Assembly: GCA_002725445.1 (NCBI GenBank)
Contig: PBPD01000165.1
Coordinates: 1-9,853 of the forward strand
Origin: Rickettsiales bacterium
GTDB taxonomy: Bacteria > Pseudomonadota > Alphaproteobacteria > Rickettsiales > UBA3002
Reading direction: 5' to 3'
Length of the DNA: 9,853 bases
The notes beneath the pieces are model-generated. The model was not told where the DNA came from. It saw nothing but the letters and a program-made list of their open reading frames with translations, and did no database searches. The number at the start of each line of letters is the position of its first letter. Position 1 is the stretch's first letter. Positions 1 to 7,155 of this stretch are shown one piece after another. A program made the translations under genes and the position numbers.

Positions 1-269
1 ATGAGCAAATGGCCAACCTTGCCACGGCTTACGGCGTGGAAGCAAAGCGCCGCATTCGCATTCATACCCCGCTGATTGACCTGACCAAAGGCCAGATTGT
101 CCAGCGTGGCACGGCGCTTGGCATTGATTATGCGCAAACGCTTAGCTGCTATGACCCCGGCCCGGAAGGGCGTGCATGTGGCGAATGTGATGCGTGCCAA
201 TTGCGCTTGAAAGGCTTTGCCGAAGCTGGCATAAGCGATCCAGCCCCTTACATGGAGAAAGCATCATGA
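1..269 (+). CDS. queC: 7-cyano-7-deazaguanine synthase QueC, C-terminal part (5' end outside window)
   Basis: QueC is the cytosolic ATP-dependent enzyme that converts 7-carboxy-7-deazaguanine and ammonia to preQ0 in queuosine biosynthesis. The window opens inside the gene; the frame starts at base 3 and gives 88 codons plus a stop at 267-269. Seen: the segment TPLIDLTKGQIV typical of the QueC C-terminal half, then a four-cysteine zinc site, SCYDPGPEGRACGECDAC, with Cys codons at 147-149, 177-179, 186-188 and 195-197. The N-terminal PP-loop ATPase motif lies upstream and is not visible. The stop overlaps the queF start as ATGA (266-269), and queF supplies the next step of the pathway, which supports the call. 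An in-frame ATG at 9-11 is an internal methionine, not a start, because the family has an N-terminal domain before this point. Any preQ1 riboswitch would lie upstream of the window. Confidence 0.95.
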   Translation, partial: EQMANLATAYGVEAKRRIRIHTPLIDLTKGQIVQRGTALGIDYAQTLSCYDPGPEGRACGECDACQLRLKGFAEAGISDPAPYMEKAS

Positions 270-733
270 ACCAGACCCCAAGCTATGAAGAGCTGACGCA
301 ACTTGGCGGCCAGAGCGAGATTCCGACCTCACCTGAAACCGCACAGATTGAGCGAGTGGAAAATCCGCATAGCAATGTGGATTATAATATTCGCTTCACA
401 TGCCCTGAGTTTACCTCGTTATGCCCAAAGACGGGCCAGCCTGACTTTGCTCATCTGGTGATTGATTATGTGCCGCGTTATTTTATCGTGGAAAGCAAGT
501 CGCTTAAATTATACCTCACCTCCTTCCGCAACCACGGTGCATTTCACGAGGATTGCACTGTGTCGATTGTGAAGAAGCTGGCCGAGGCCGTAGAGCCTAC
601 CTGGATGCGTATCGCAGGGTTCTGGTATCCGCGCGGCGGTATTCCTATTGATATTTTCTATCAAACCAGCGAAATACCAAAGAATATCTGGGTGCCGGAA
701 GTGCCGCCGATTCTTTATCGCGGGCGTGGCTAA
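266..733 (+). CDS. queF: NADPH-dependent 7-cyano-7-deazaguanine reductase QueF (short, type I)
   Basis: QueF reduces the nitrile of preQ0 to the amine of preQ1 using NADPH, in the cytosol. The 155-residue length fits the unimodular type I class (B. subtilis-like), not the two-domain type found in E. coli. Seen: the FTSLCPKTGQPDF motif with the nucleophile Cys53 and proton donor Asp60; the QueF signature ESKSLKLYLTSFRNH (residues 76-90); and His94-Glu95, matching the substrate-binding pair of the family. These sit two residues before the B. subtilis positions as I recall them. The start at 266 is chosen over an in-frame ATG at 194 because it overlaps the queC stop (ATGA), has GGAG at 254-257 about 8 bases upstream, and gives the normal family length; starting at 194 would overlap queC by 76 bases. 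The gene ends 3 bp before the convergent egsA stop, with no obvious terminator hairpin between. Confidence 0.96.
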   Translation: MNQTPSYEELTQLGGQSEIPTSPETAQIERVENPHSNVDYNIRFTCPEFTSLCPKTGQPDFAHLVIDYVPRYFIVESKSLKLYLTSFRNHGAFHEDCTVSIVKKLAEAVEPTWMRIAGFWYPRGGIPIDIFYQTSEIPKNIWVPEVPPILYRGRG

Positions 734-736
734 GTT

Positions 737-1954
737 TTATTCGCCAAACCAGTAGCGTTTGCCAATATCCATCGCGCCGAGATCCAGAAAGGTGAAGCGA
801 TCACGCGATAGATATGCATGCGTCACCGCATTTTCAAAACGATCATTATTCCAGTTCAAATCGCTCGGGCTGATTTTTGCGCGGGCTTTACGCAAAACAA
901 CGGCCAGTTTTGACTCGCTCAACATCACGCTTTGCAATAGATCGCGTAACTCTGGCCAGCTGGTGGCTAAGCTGTCGTTAATGGCGGATGCCCGCTCATC
1001 ATCCAGCGCTTTGCGGTGATACGTCTCGTGCAATGTCTGGCCTAACTGGTTGCCAAATACGCGCACAAACTTATCTGTCTCGCGATGTGTTGCCCGAATG
1101 GTTGGGCGTTTAAGCAGCATCTTATGCTGAATGCGCGCCATGGTCAGGGTGGTGACGCCAATCTGCTCGCCATGCAGCTGGTTTAGCTGTTCTGAACCGT
1201 AAATCATTTCCATAGTGTGCGCGATCATATGCTCGCCCTGACTGGCAGGAGCACTACTGCCTGCCACATGCATGCCTTGGCCTGAGGCTAATAAGGTTTG
1301 CATCAGCAGTGTGGTAAGGGCCGGGTCACCATCGATGAGTTTATCTGCATGCAAAAACAATTCTTCTTCGTAAGGGGCAAGCAGCTCGAATGGGGTTGGG
1401 TCGTATGGCGTGCCAAGTAAATGGTGCGAGAGCAACCAGTCGGCTTGTGCCGTGGGGCGGCAGAGTGAATCGCCAAGGCCGGCACGCACCATGCGCCTCG
1501 GTGCGGCATTCAGCGCATCAATATCGCACCAGACAGCTGCGGGCTGATGCGCGGCATACGACGTCTTGTGCCCGTTGTGACTGAGCGATGCATTCGCGGA
1601 TACATAACCGTTCATTGACGGCGCGGTTGGCCACACCCCGTAAGGAATGCCCAATTGATACGAGCTATATTTGCACAAATCATTAATGGTGCCGCTGCCA
1701 ACTGCCAGTATGGCGCTCGCATTAGCGCATTCTTTTTGCAGCATGTCAGTGGTGGCGGTAGTAGCGTGTAATTTGCGGGGCAGGGTGATGAGGCGATAGT
1801 TCACAGCCCCGTCAAAGCATTGCACAAGCTCGTCGGCCAACGCCTGTTTGGTGTTGGCGTCACATACAACATGCAATGTGTCGCACGGCAGTTGTGCTTT
1901 CACTAAATCAGGCGCATTGTGCCGTAAGCCGCGCTCTATCATTATCTCAGGCAT
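737..1954 (-). CDS. egsA: sn-glycerol-1-phosphate dehydrogenase, AraM/EgsA type
   Basis: This belongs to the iron-containing alcohol dehydrogenase/dehydroquinate synthase superfamily, closest to AraM/EgsA, which reduces dihydroxyacetone phosphate to sn-glycerol-1-phosphate with NAD(P)H. Seen in 405 residues: nucleotide-binding GSGTINDL (86-93), the family block PSMNGYVSANASL (112-124), then GLGDSLCRPTAQADWLLSHH (159-178) with probable metal ligand Asp162; SQGEHMIAHTMEM (238-250) with His242 (or His246); and LHGEQIGV (260-267) with His261. Ligands are assigned by family analogy. The length matches bacterial AraM (about 400 aa). The start is uncertain: AAGG lies only one base before the ATG at 1954, while an ATG at codon 5 (1942) has a better-spaced weak GAG. 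The gene stands alone on the minus strand, convergent with queF and divergent from mltB. No arabinose genes and no prenylglyceryl-phosphate synthase are visible, so the physiological product use is unknown. No frameshift or missing motif is seen. Confidence 0.85.
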   Translation of the reverse strand: MPEIMIERGLRHNAPDLVKAQLPCDTLHVVCDANTKQALADELVQCFDGAVNYRLITLPRKLHATTATTDMLQKECANASAILAVGSGTINDLCKYSSYQLGIPYGVWPTAPSMNGYVSANASLSHNGHKTSYAAHQPAAVWCDIDALNAAPRRMVRAGLGDSLCRPTAQADWLLSHHLLGTPYDPTPFELLAPYEEELFLHADKLIDGDPALTTLLMQTLLASGQGMHVAGSSAPASQGEHMIAHTMEMIYGSEQLNQLHGEQIGVTTLTMARIQHKMLLKRPTIRATHRETDKFVRVFGNQLGQTLHETYHRKALDDERASAINDSLATSWPELRDLLQSVMLSESKLAVVLRKARAKISPSDLNWNNDRFENAVTHAYLSRDRFTFLDLGAMDIGKRYWFGE

Positions 1955-2061
1955 ACCTTAAGCATAGGTGGTTGCGTGCAAAAGTAAATCGCGAAGCAAA
2001 TATGCTTGTAATATGTTGTCGCAATCGCAATAACTAGGGGCAACAACAACAGGAAGTTCCA
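1955..2061. promoter_or_regulatory. divergent intergenic region between egsA and mltB
   Basis: This 107-bp AT-richer stretch separates the divergent egsA and mltB starts and must carry whatever promoters serve them, including probably the main promoter of the long plus-strand operon. I see no convincing consensus -35/-10 pair; TAATAT at 2009-2014 is the best -10-like string on the plus strand, but it lacks a recognisable -35 at 17 bp. Near mltB there is a good ribosome binding site, AGGAAG at 2051-2056, five bases before the ATG. Structure seen: AAGCATA (1960-1966) and its exact reverse complement TATGCTT (2001-2007), a third related half-site AAGCA (1994-1998) forming a small palindrome with 2003-2007, and a tandem CGCAATCGCAAT at 2020-2031. 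Confidence 0.5.
1960..2007. repeat. inverted repeat AAGCATA / TATGCTT, possible operator
   Basis: Exact 7-base arms at 1960-1966 and 2001-2007 are separated by 34 bases. The right arm is also half of a shorter palindrome, AAGCA (1994-1998), four bases, TGCTT (2003-2007). Position between two divergent starts would suit a transcription factor site, but an inverted repeat this short arises by chance with appreciable probability in 107 bp, so the regulatory reading is inference. Confidence 0.25.
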
Positions 2062-3042
2062 ATGACGATATTCTCTCGCATATGTGCCGTAATAATGATC
2101 GCATTTTGCAGTGTTGCACACGCTGAAGAGCCGCATAATGCTATGCCGTTTGGCTTGTGGGTGAAAGAGTTCAAAATGCAGGCGTTGGGGCAGGGGATCT
2201 CGCCGCAATTGCTGGAAGAAGCCTTCGACGGGCTGGAGCCTAATAACCGCGTTGTCGCGTTGGATCGCAAGCAACCAGAAGGCACCAAAACCTTCACCGA
2301 GTATATGCGCGGCGCCGTGTCGCAAACCCGTATCGATAAAGGCCGCAAGCTCTATGACCAACATAAGCCATTGCTGGACGAGATCGCCGCGAAATATGGC
2401 GTGCAGCCGCGTTTCATTGTGGCGCTATGGGGCATTGAAACCAACTATGGTGGCTATACAGGCAATTTCTCTATTATCGAGGCGCTTGCCACGCTGGCCT
2501 ATGATGGCCGTCGTAGCGACTTTTTCCGCAAAGAGCTGCTGAATGCCTTGACCATTCTGCAGGAAGGGCACATCACACTGGATGAGATGGAAGGCTCGTG
2601 GGCTGGCGCTATGGGGCAATGCCAGTTTATGCCGTCCAGTTTTATCGCGTATGCCGTAGATTATAATGGCGATGGCCGCCGCGACATTTGGAACAGCCTG
2701 CCAGATATTTTTGCCTCCATTGCTAATTACCTCAGCCAGTCTGGCTGGAATGATGACGAAACATGGGGGCGTCAGGTGAGCACGCTTGCTAATGCCAATA
2801 TCGGCCAGTCGGGTTTAGACGTAATGCGCCCATTGGCTGAATGGCAGCAAAGAGGCGTGCGTAGCGCGGATGGGACAAATTTGCCACAGGCAGACCTGCA
2901 AGCCGCGTTGGTTTACCCCGGTACCGAAGAGGAAAACGCCTATTTGGTTTACGGTAACTACAAGGTTCTGCTAAAGTGGAATCGCTCAAAATATTTCGCC
3001 ACAGCCGTGGGAACGCTCTCGAACCGCATCGCAAGAATGTAA
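2062..3042 (+). CDS. mltB: lytic murein transglycosylase, MltB family, secreted
   Basis: It cleaves the MurNAc-GlcNAc bond of peptidoglycan in the periplasm, forming 1,6-anhydro-muropeptides. The 326-residue protein starts with a signal peptide (about 1-21, cleavage after AHA). Cys16 follows Phe rather than Gly/Ala, so I see no good lipobox and expect a soluble periplasmic form, unlike lipid-anchored E. coli MltB. Seen: ALWGIETNYG (121-130) with catalytic Glu126; WAGAMGQCQFMPSSF (180-194), the conserved substrate-groove segment; DYNGDGRRDIW (200-210), an EF-hand-like loop followed by the LPDIFASIANYL helix; and the usual family ending around NYKVLLKWNRSKYFATAVG. The start is supported by AGGAAG five bases upstream and by the complete signal peptide. 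It is the first gene of the plus-strand run, 12 bp before rlpA, another glycan-strand enzyme, which suggests coordinated septal or wall remodelling. The C-terminus lacks a separate peptidoglycan-binding domain. Confidence 0.92.
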   Translation: MTIFSRICAVIMIAFCSVAHAEEPHNAMPFGLWVKEFKMQALGQGISPQLLEEAFDGLEPNNRVVALDRKQPEGTKTFTEYMRGAVSQTRIDKGRKLYDQHKPLLDEIAAKYGVQPRFIVALWGIETNYGGYTGNFSIIEALATLAYDGRRSDFFRKELLNALTILQEGHITLDEMEGSWAGAMGQCQFMPSSFIAYAVDYNGDGRRDIWNSLPDIFASIANYLSQSGWNDDETWGRQVSTLANANIGQSGLDVMRPLAEWQQRGVRSADGTNLPQADLQAALVYPGTEEENAYLVYGNYKVLLKWNRSKYFATAVGTLSNRIARM

Positions 3043-3054
3043 GGAGAGCCTAGC

Positions 3055-4302
3055 ATGAAAAAATTACTTACCTGCTCTGCGCTAGCATTGCTTAGCCTGT
3101 CCGCTTGTTCGGGTGGGGGTGGCACTAGCGACACCACGCGTGTGCCAGCAGAGGCACCCGGCTTTGTCAAAGGCAAGGCGGTGCATCCTACCATCAAAAT
3201 TGGCAAAGCCTATCGTGTGATGGGACAGCGCTACACCCCGGAATATGACCCTGACTATGTCGAAGAAGGAATGGCATCGTGGTATGGGCCAAACTTCCAT
3301 GGCCGCCCAACCGCTAATGGTGAAGAGTTTAACCAATGGGCGCTGACCGCTGCGCACCGCACATTGCCTATGCCGTCCATGGTGAAAGTAACCCATATGG
3401 AAACGGGTAAGTCTATTAAGGTGCGCGTGAATGACCGTGGGCCCTTTGCCCATAACCGCATTATCGATCTGTCACGTGCATCGGCCGAAGCGCTCGGCAT
3501 GATAGGGCAAGGCGTGGCGAAAGTGCGGGTGGAGTATTTGCCTGAAGACACACACCGCTATATTGCCAGCCTGAACCAGAGCGTGCCAGCAGACTGGAAG
3601 TTGCCAGATGAAACCATCACGCAATATGCAGAGGCCATGCCGGCAAAACCGCGCCGCGCGGTGGAAATAGCCGAGTTGCCTGCGCCGTCGGTGCGTGAGG
3701 TGGCAGTACAAAAAGCAAGCTATACGCCTGCCAGCTATCAGATCGCTGCAGCAGGTTCGCAGTTTGATGCGCCTGCGCAATTGATGCCAGCGTCGGATGT
3801 GCGGGTAATTGAAACCGAGCAGTTGCCACCGCTGAATATGCCGACAGAAACGGGTTACAAAGACTCAGGCTATAATAATTATAACCAAAATACCACGCCT
3901 GACACTCCTGCAACCAAAGGGTATAGGGCGAATCCTTTCAGTGTGATCGACACACCGCAAAATCGCCGTACAGGGGCGTATGCTATGCCGGAAGCGCGCA
4001 AGCCAGCCCCCCGCACCCAGCCGCCTGTGCTGCGTGCGCAGGCATCATCCCCGCCACCCGCTGCGGATGATGCAGCCTTGTATGTGCAGGTCGGGGCATT
4101 TGGCGATCGCGATAACGCCTATTCGCTGGGCAATAAATTGTCGGCATTGTCAGCGGTAGACATTGCCCCGCTTTACGTGAACGGACGTGAATTGTATCGC
4201 GTGCGTTTGGGGCCAATCTACAATGAATCAATCGCGCGCGAACTGGTGCAACGTAGCGCGGAATACGGAATTACAGACGCCAAAATTGTAAAGGGGAATT
4301 AA
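3055..4302 (+). CDS. rlpA: RlpA septal lytic transglycosylase lipoprotein with SPOR domain
   Basis: RlpA-type proteins are outer-membrane lipoproteins recruited to the septum, where they bind and (in Pseudomonas) cleave peptide-free glycan strands. The 415-residue protein has a lipoprotein signal with lipobox LSAC (acylated Cys18). A double-psi beta-barrel (about 70-163) contains ASWYGPNFHGRPTANGEEF, HRTLP and VNDRGPF; Glu90, His101 and Asp127 match the proposed catalytic or active-site residues by family analogy. A Pro/Ala/Gln-rich low-complexity linker (about 170-340), including an Asn/Tyr-rich patch near 271-278, leads to a C-terminal SPOR domain (about 341-415, YVQVGAFGDRDNA to ITDAKIVKG), which binds denuded septal glycans. 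A strong AAGGAG lies 7-8 bases before the ATG. The stop shares one base with the next gene's start (TAATG, 4300-4304), indicating translational coupling to the carboxypeptidase. Confidence 0.95.
   Translation: MKKLLTCSALALLSLSACSGGGGTSDTTRVPAEAPGFVKGKAVHPTIKIGKAYRVMGQRYTPEYDPDYVEEGMASWYGPNFHGRPTANGEEFNQWALTAAHRTLPMPSMVKVTHMETGKSIKVRVNDRGPFAHNRIIDLSRASAEALGMIGQGVAKVRVEYLPEDTHRYIASLNQSVPADWKLPDETITQYAEAMPAKPRRAVEIAELPAPSVREVAVQKASYTPASYQIAAAGSQFDAPAQLMPASDVRVIETEQLPPLNMPTETGYKDSGYNNYNQNTTPDTPATKGYRANPFSVIDTPQNRRTGAYAMPEARKPAPRTQPPVLRAQASSPPPAADDAALYVQVGAFGDRDNAYSLGNKLSALSAVDIAPLYVNGRELYRVRLGPIYNESIARELVQRSAEYGITDAKIVKGN
4042..4073 (+). repeat. 9-bp perfect inverted repeat inside rlpA
   Basis: GCATCATCC (4042-4050) and GGATGATGC (4065-4073) are exact reverse complements separated by 14 bases, so the mRNA could form a hairpin just before the SPOR-domain codons. 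It lies in the low-complexity Pro/Ala linker and has no following T-run, so it is not a terminator. About one such repeat is expected by chance in a window of this size, so function is doubtful. Confidence 0.3.
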
Positions 4303-5420
4303 TGCTGAAAACGTTACTTGGAGCCAGTGCTGTATGGGTGTTTGCCGCGCAGGCAGCCATTGCTTTCGACACATCTGCGAAACAAGCGTTGTTGGTTGAT
4401 ACCTCAACTAACACGGTGCTGCTGGAAAAAGCAGCGTATGAGAAGATGTATCCGTCTTCGATGAGCAAGCTGATGACCCTGTATGTGTTGTTTGAGCGTT
4501 TGAAGCAGGGCGGATTGAGCCTTGATGACCAGTTCTTGGTGAGCGAGAAAGCATGGCGCAAGGGCGGTTCAAAAATGTTCGTGCGCGTGAACGAATATGT
4601 CAGCATTGAAGATCTGATTCGCGGCATTATCGTGCAGTCGGGCAATGATGCCTGTATTGTGGTTGCGGAAGGTTTGGCGGGCAGCGAAAAAGCTTTTGCC
4701 GAGCTGATGAATAAGAAGGCCGAGGAAATTGGGCTTAAGGGTAGCCATTTTGTTAACTCGACCGGCTGGCCTGATGATGAGCACTACATGACGGCAGAAG
4801 ATCTTTACTTGCTGAGTCATAAGCTCAAAACCGAGTTCCCGGATTACTATCCCTATTTTGCTGAAGAGAAATACACCTACAACAATATCACTCAGTTCAA
4901 CCGCAATAAGCTGTTGAGCAAGGGAATTGGTGTTGATGGGTTGAAAACAGGCCACACGGAAGTGGCGGGGTATGGCATTACGCTGGCAGCGGATCAGGAC
5001 GGGCGCAGCCTGGTGTTGGTTGTGAACGGACTGGACAGCGAGACCGCCCGTATGGATGAGGGTGAGCGCTTGCTGCAGCATGGGTTCCGCGACTTTGTTG
5101 CCTTGCAATTGGCAGATGCAGGGACGCAGGTGGATACGGCCGATGTGTGGATGGGCGAAAAAGACACCGTCAGCCTGAGCGTTGCAGAAGATTTGCATGT
5201 GAGCCTGCCGCGTAATGGGCAGGACGAGCTGCGCTATATCGCCAGCTATGATGCGCCGTTGCAAGCCCCAATAGAAGCAGGCACACATGTGGGGACGTTG
5301 CGGCTCGTACGTGGCGAGACCGAGCTGAAATCGGTGCCTTTGATGGCGGCGGAGTCGGTGGAAGCCTCTGGTTTCTTTGGCCGTATACGACAGAATCTAG
5401 CGCATAGTTTAGGCCTGTAG
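4302..5420 (+). CDS. D-alanyl-D-alanine carboxypeptidase, PBP5/6 type (peptidase S11)
   Basis: This periplasmic penicillin-binding protein removes the terminal D-Ala from peptidoglycan pentapeptides, limiting cross-linking. All three serine-transferase motifs are present: SMSK (53-56; nucleophile Ser53, Lys56), SGN (113-115) and KTG (215-217). A signal peptide covers about residues 1-21 (cleavage near AIA-FD). After the catalytic domain (to about 250) comes a beta-rich PBP5 C-terminal domain and a final FGRIRQNLAHSLGL helix that looks amphipathic, the usual membrane anchor of the family. The 372-residue length is normal. AAGGGG lies five bases before the ATG. The start overlaps the rlpA stop by one base and the TAG stop abuts the tmk ATG with zero spacing. 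Orthologues are named dacA, dacC or dacF in different genomes; I do not choose among these names. Confidence 0.95.
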   Translation: MLKTLLGASAVWVFAAQAAIAFDTSAKQALLVDTSTNTVLLEKAAYEKMYPSSMSKLMTLYVLFERLKQGGLSLDDQFLVSEKAWRKGGSKMFVRVNEYVSIEDLIRGIIVQSGNDACIVVAEGLAGSEKAFAELMNKKAEEIGLKGSHFVNSTGWPDDEHYMTAEDLYLLSHKLKTEFPDYYPYFAEEKYTYNNITQFNRNKLLSKGIGVDGLKTGHTEVAGYGITLAADQDGRSLVLVVNGLDSETARMDEGERLLQHGFRDFVALQLADAGTQVDTADVWMGEKDTVSLSVAEDLHVSLPRNGQDELRYIASYDAPLQAPIEAGTHVGTLRLVRGETELKSVPLMAAESVEASGFFGRIRQNLAHSLGL

Positions 5421-6068
5421 ATGCTGCCACCGTTTATCACACTGGAAGGCGGTGAGGGGGCAGGCAAAAGTACACAGATTAAGCTGCTATCCGACGCATT
5501 AAACCGTGCGAACGTTGCGCACCTGCTCACGCGGGAGCCGGGCGGCTCCGAAGGCGGCGAAGAATTGCGTGATCTGGTGGTAAAGGGCGAGCCGGGGCGC
5601 TGGGACCCTGTCAGCGAGGCTATGCTGTTTATGACCGCACGCTATCACCATATGACCCACCGCATTAATCCGGCACGTGAGCAAGGCCAGTGGGTCATCT
5701 GTGATCGTTTTTTTGACTCCACACGCGTCTATCAGGGCATCAGCAAAGCGGTGGGCGACCAATGGTTGAAACAGCTTTATGCGCATTTGCTAGGCAACAA
5801 TAAACCCGATGTTACGTTTGTGCTCGATATTGACCCGCAGCAAGGCTTGGCGCGCACGCAGGAACGCAGTGGCGACGAAACCCGCTTTGAGTCAATGGAT
5901 ATAGCGTTTCACGAAGCGGTGCGGGAAGGGTTTCTGCGCATTGCTGAGCATGAGCCAGAGCGTTGTTATGTGGTGGATGCCAGCCAGAACCCACAGCAGG
6001 TGCATAAGTCAATTCTCGACATTCTCAACACACGCTTTAATATGCAGCTGACACCAAGCGAGCTGTAA
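5421..6068 (+). CDS. tmk: thymidylate kinase (dTMP kinase)
   Basis: Tmk phosphorylates dTMP to dTDP with ATP, an essential cytosolic step of dTTP supply. The 215-residue protein shows the P-loop GGEGAGKST (10-18), the TREPGG substrate motif (37-42), CDRFFDSTRVYQG (94-106) with the DR pair Asp95-Arg96 characteristic of the family, and a LID region around 143-160 (ARTQERSGDETRFE). A P-loop without Arg together with basic residues in the LID fits the bacterial type II enzymes. The ATG immediately follows the carboxypeptidase TAG stop. Only a weak AGG is seen upstream, so initiation probably depends on coupling to the preceding gene. A GC-rich 6-bp hairpin (GGAGCC at 5534-5539, GGCTCC at 5544-5549) sits in the codons for REPGGSE and is probably just a consequence of the motif. 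The position directly before holB is widely conserved in Proteobacteria. Confidence 0.97.
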   Translation: MLPPFITLEGGEGAGKSTQIKLLSDALNRANVAHLLTREPGGSEGGEELRDLVVKGEPGRWDPVSEAMLFMTARYHHMTHRINPAREQGQWVICDRFFDSTRVYQGISKAVGDQWLKQLYAHLLGNNKPDVTFVLDIDPQQGLARTQERSGDETRFESMDIAFHEAVREGFLRIAEHEPERCYVVDASQNPQQVHKSILDILNTRFNMQLTPSEL

Positions 6069-6072
6069 TTTT

Positions 6073-7155
6073 ATGACCTCAATTCTGCTGCCACAGCAAA
6101 ACCATGCGCTCTTCGGCCACGAAGCGCTGGAAACGCAATTATTGCAAGCGTTTGAACAAAAGCGATTGCCGCATGCGTTGCTGCTATCCGGCCCTAAAGG
6201 GGTAGGCAAGGCCACACTGGCCTACCGTCTGGCGCGCTTTGTCTTGAGCGATGGCGAGGGAGGGGGGGATGCATTGTTTGGCCCTGCCGATTTGTCTGTG
6301 AGTGAAGAATCGCCTGTTTTTAAGCGCGTGGCCGCCAATTCACATGGCGATCTGATGGTGCTGGAACCGCAATTCGACAAGCGCAAAGGCGCAGTGCGCA
6401 GTGATATTCTGGTGGATGATGCGCGCAAGGTGAGTGGGTTTTTGTCTCTCACAGCCGCGGAAAGCGGTTGGCGTGTGGTTATTGTAGACAGTGCCGACGC
6501 GTTGAATGTGAGTGCCGCTAACTCGCTTTTGAAAGTGATTGAAGAACCACCCCGCAACACATTGCTCATCTTGTTGGCGCATAATATAGGCCGCTGCTTG
6601 CCGACCATCCGCTCACGCTGCCGTGTGATGCGGATGCAGCCGTTGAGCTTTGAAACTTTCTCCAAGGTGATTCAGTATGCGGATGCCGGTGTGAAAGAGA
6701 AGGAGTTAGCCTCACTTTACAGTCTCACCTCCGGTGCGCCGGGTGCTGCGCTCGATCTGCATCAGCATGGCGCGGTCAAGCTGTATGGTAAAATGGTCGA
6801 TGTGCTGCAGGAAGATAGCAGCGCACGCGCTAAGGCCATCAGCAGCTTTGCCGACAAAGTGACGGATAAAAAACATCCTGCCAATTGGATAATGTGGCAG
6901 CAATTATGGCAGGTGGCTATGGGGCGCTTGCTATGTGCAGCCAATAATGCGCTTGATGACGAAATTGTTGCGGGTGAGCGCGAAGTATGGCAAGACGCAT
7001 TGCAGAAACAGCCCGTCGATGCATGGCTTGGTTTGTATGATCAGGCGCGGGGCTTGTTGCAGCAAACCGATGCGATTAATTTAGATAAAAAACAAACCGT
7101 TCAACTTGTGCTGCAGGCGATGAGCGGACAGGCGTTAAAAATAGGAACGACATGA
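6073..7155 (+). CDS. holB: DNA polymerase III subunit delta' (clamp-loader)
   Basis: HolB is the delta' subunit of the clamp loader, an AAA+ ATPase-fold protein that with delta and tau/gamma loads the beta sliding clamp. The 360-residue protein begins with LFGHEALETQLLQAF and PHALLLSGPKGVGKATLAYR (33-52, Walker A 40-48). VVIVDSADALN (135-145) is in the Walker B position, and TIRSRC (178-183) carries the SRC sensor-finger motif that triggers a neighbouring ATPase site. The zinc-module cysteines between these motifs in E. coli delta' are absent here; the region (about 60-95) has no Cys. I recall this as ordinary in Alphaproteobacteria. The gene starts 4 bp after the tmk stop with no clear Shine-Dalgarno, and its TGA stop overlaps the metG start as ATGA (7152-7155). 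Both point to coupled translation. Confidence 0.93.
   Translation: MTSILLPQQNHALFGHEALETQLLQAFEQKRLPHALLLSGPKGVGKATLAYRLARFVLSDGEGGGDALFGPADLSVSEESPVFKRVAANSHGDLMVLEPQFDKRKGAVRSDILVDDARKVSGFLSLTAAESGWRVVIVDSADALNVSAANSLLKVIEEPPRNTLLILLAHNIGRCLPTIRSRCRVMRMQPLSFETFSKVIQYADAGVKEKELASLYSLTSGAPGAALDLHQHGAVKLYGKMVDVLQEDSSARAKAISSFADKVTDKKHPANWIMWQQLWQVAMGRLLCAANNALDDEIVAGEREVWQDALQKQPVDAWLGLYDQARGLLQQTDAINLDKKQTVQLVLQAMSGQALKIGTT

Noticed and set aside
194..265. Upstream in-frame extension of queF from ATG 194
   Set aside because: It would overlap the queC zinc-site codons by 76 bases and add 24 residues not typical of QueF; the ATGA start at 266 has a good ribosome binding site.
725..775. Possible bidirectional terminator between queF and egsA
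   Set aside because: Only a weak CAAAC/GTTTG pairing with a mismatched flank is present, inside egsA codons, and no T-rich tract follows a stable stem.
1942..2364. 140-codon minus-strand open frame spanning the egsA-mltB intergenic region
   Set aside because: It begins inside the well-supported mltB gene, overlaps the egsA start in another frame, and its translation resembles no known protein.
4569..5288. 239-codon open frame on the minus strand
   Set aside because: It lies wholly antisense to the carboxypeptidase gene, which has all three catalytic motifs. The minus-strand translation shows no recognisable domain and looks like a frame free of stops by composition.
5534..5549. GC-rich 6-bp hairpin with tetraloop in tmk
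   Set aside because: It is inside codons for the conserved REPGG motif region, has no T-run, and is explained by coding constraint.
6222..6665. 147-codon minus-strand open frame in holB
   Set aside because: It is antisense to conserved AAA+ motifs of holB and shows no domain signal of its own.
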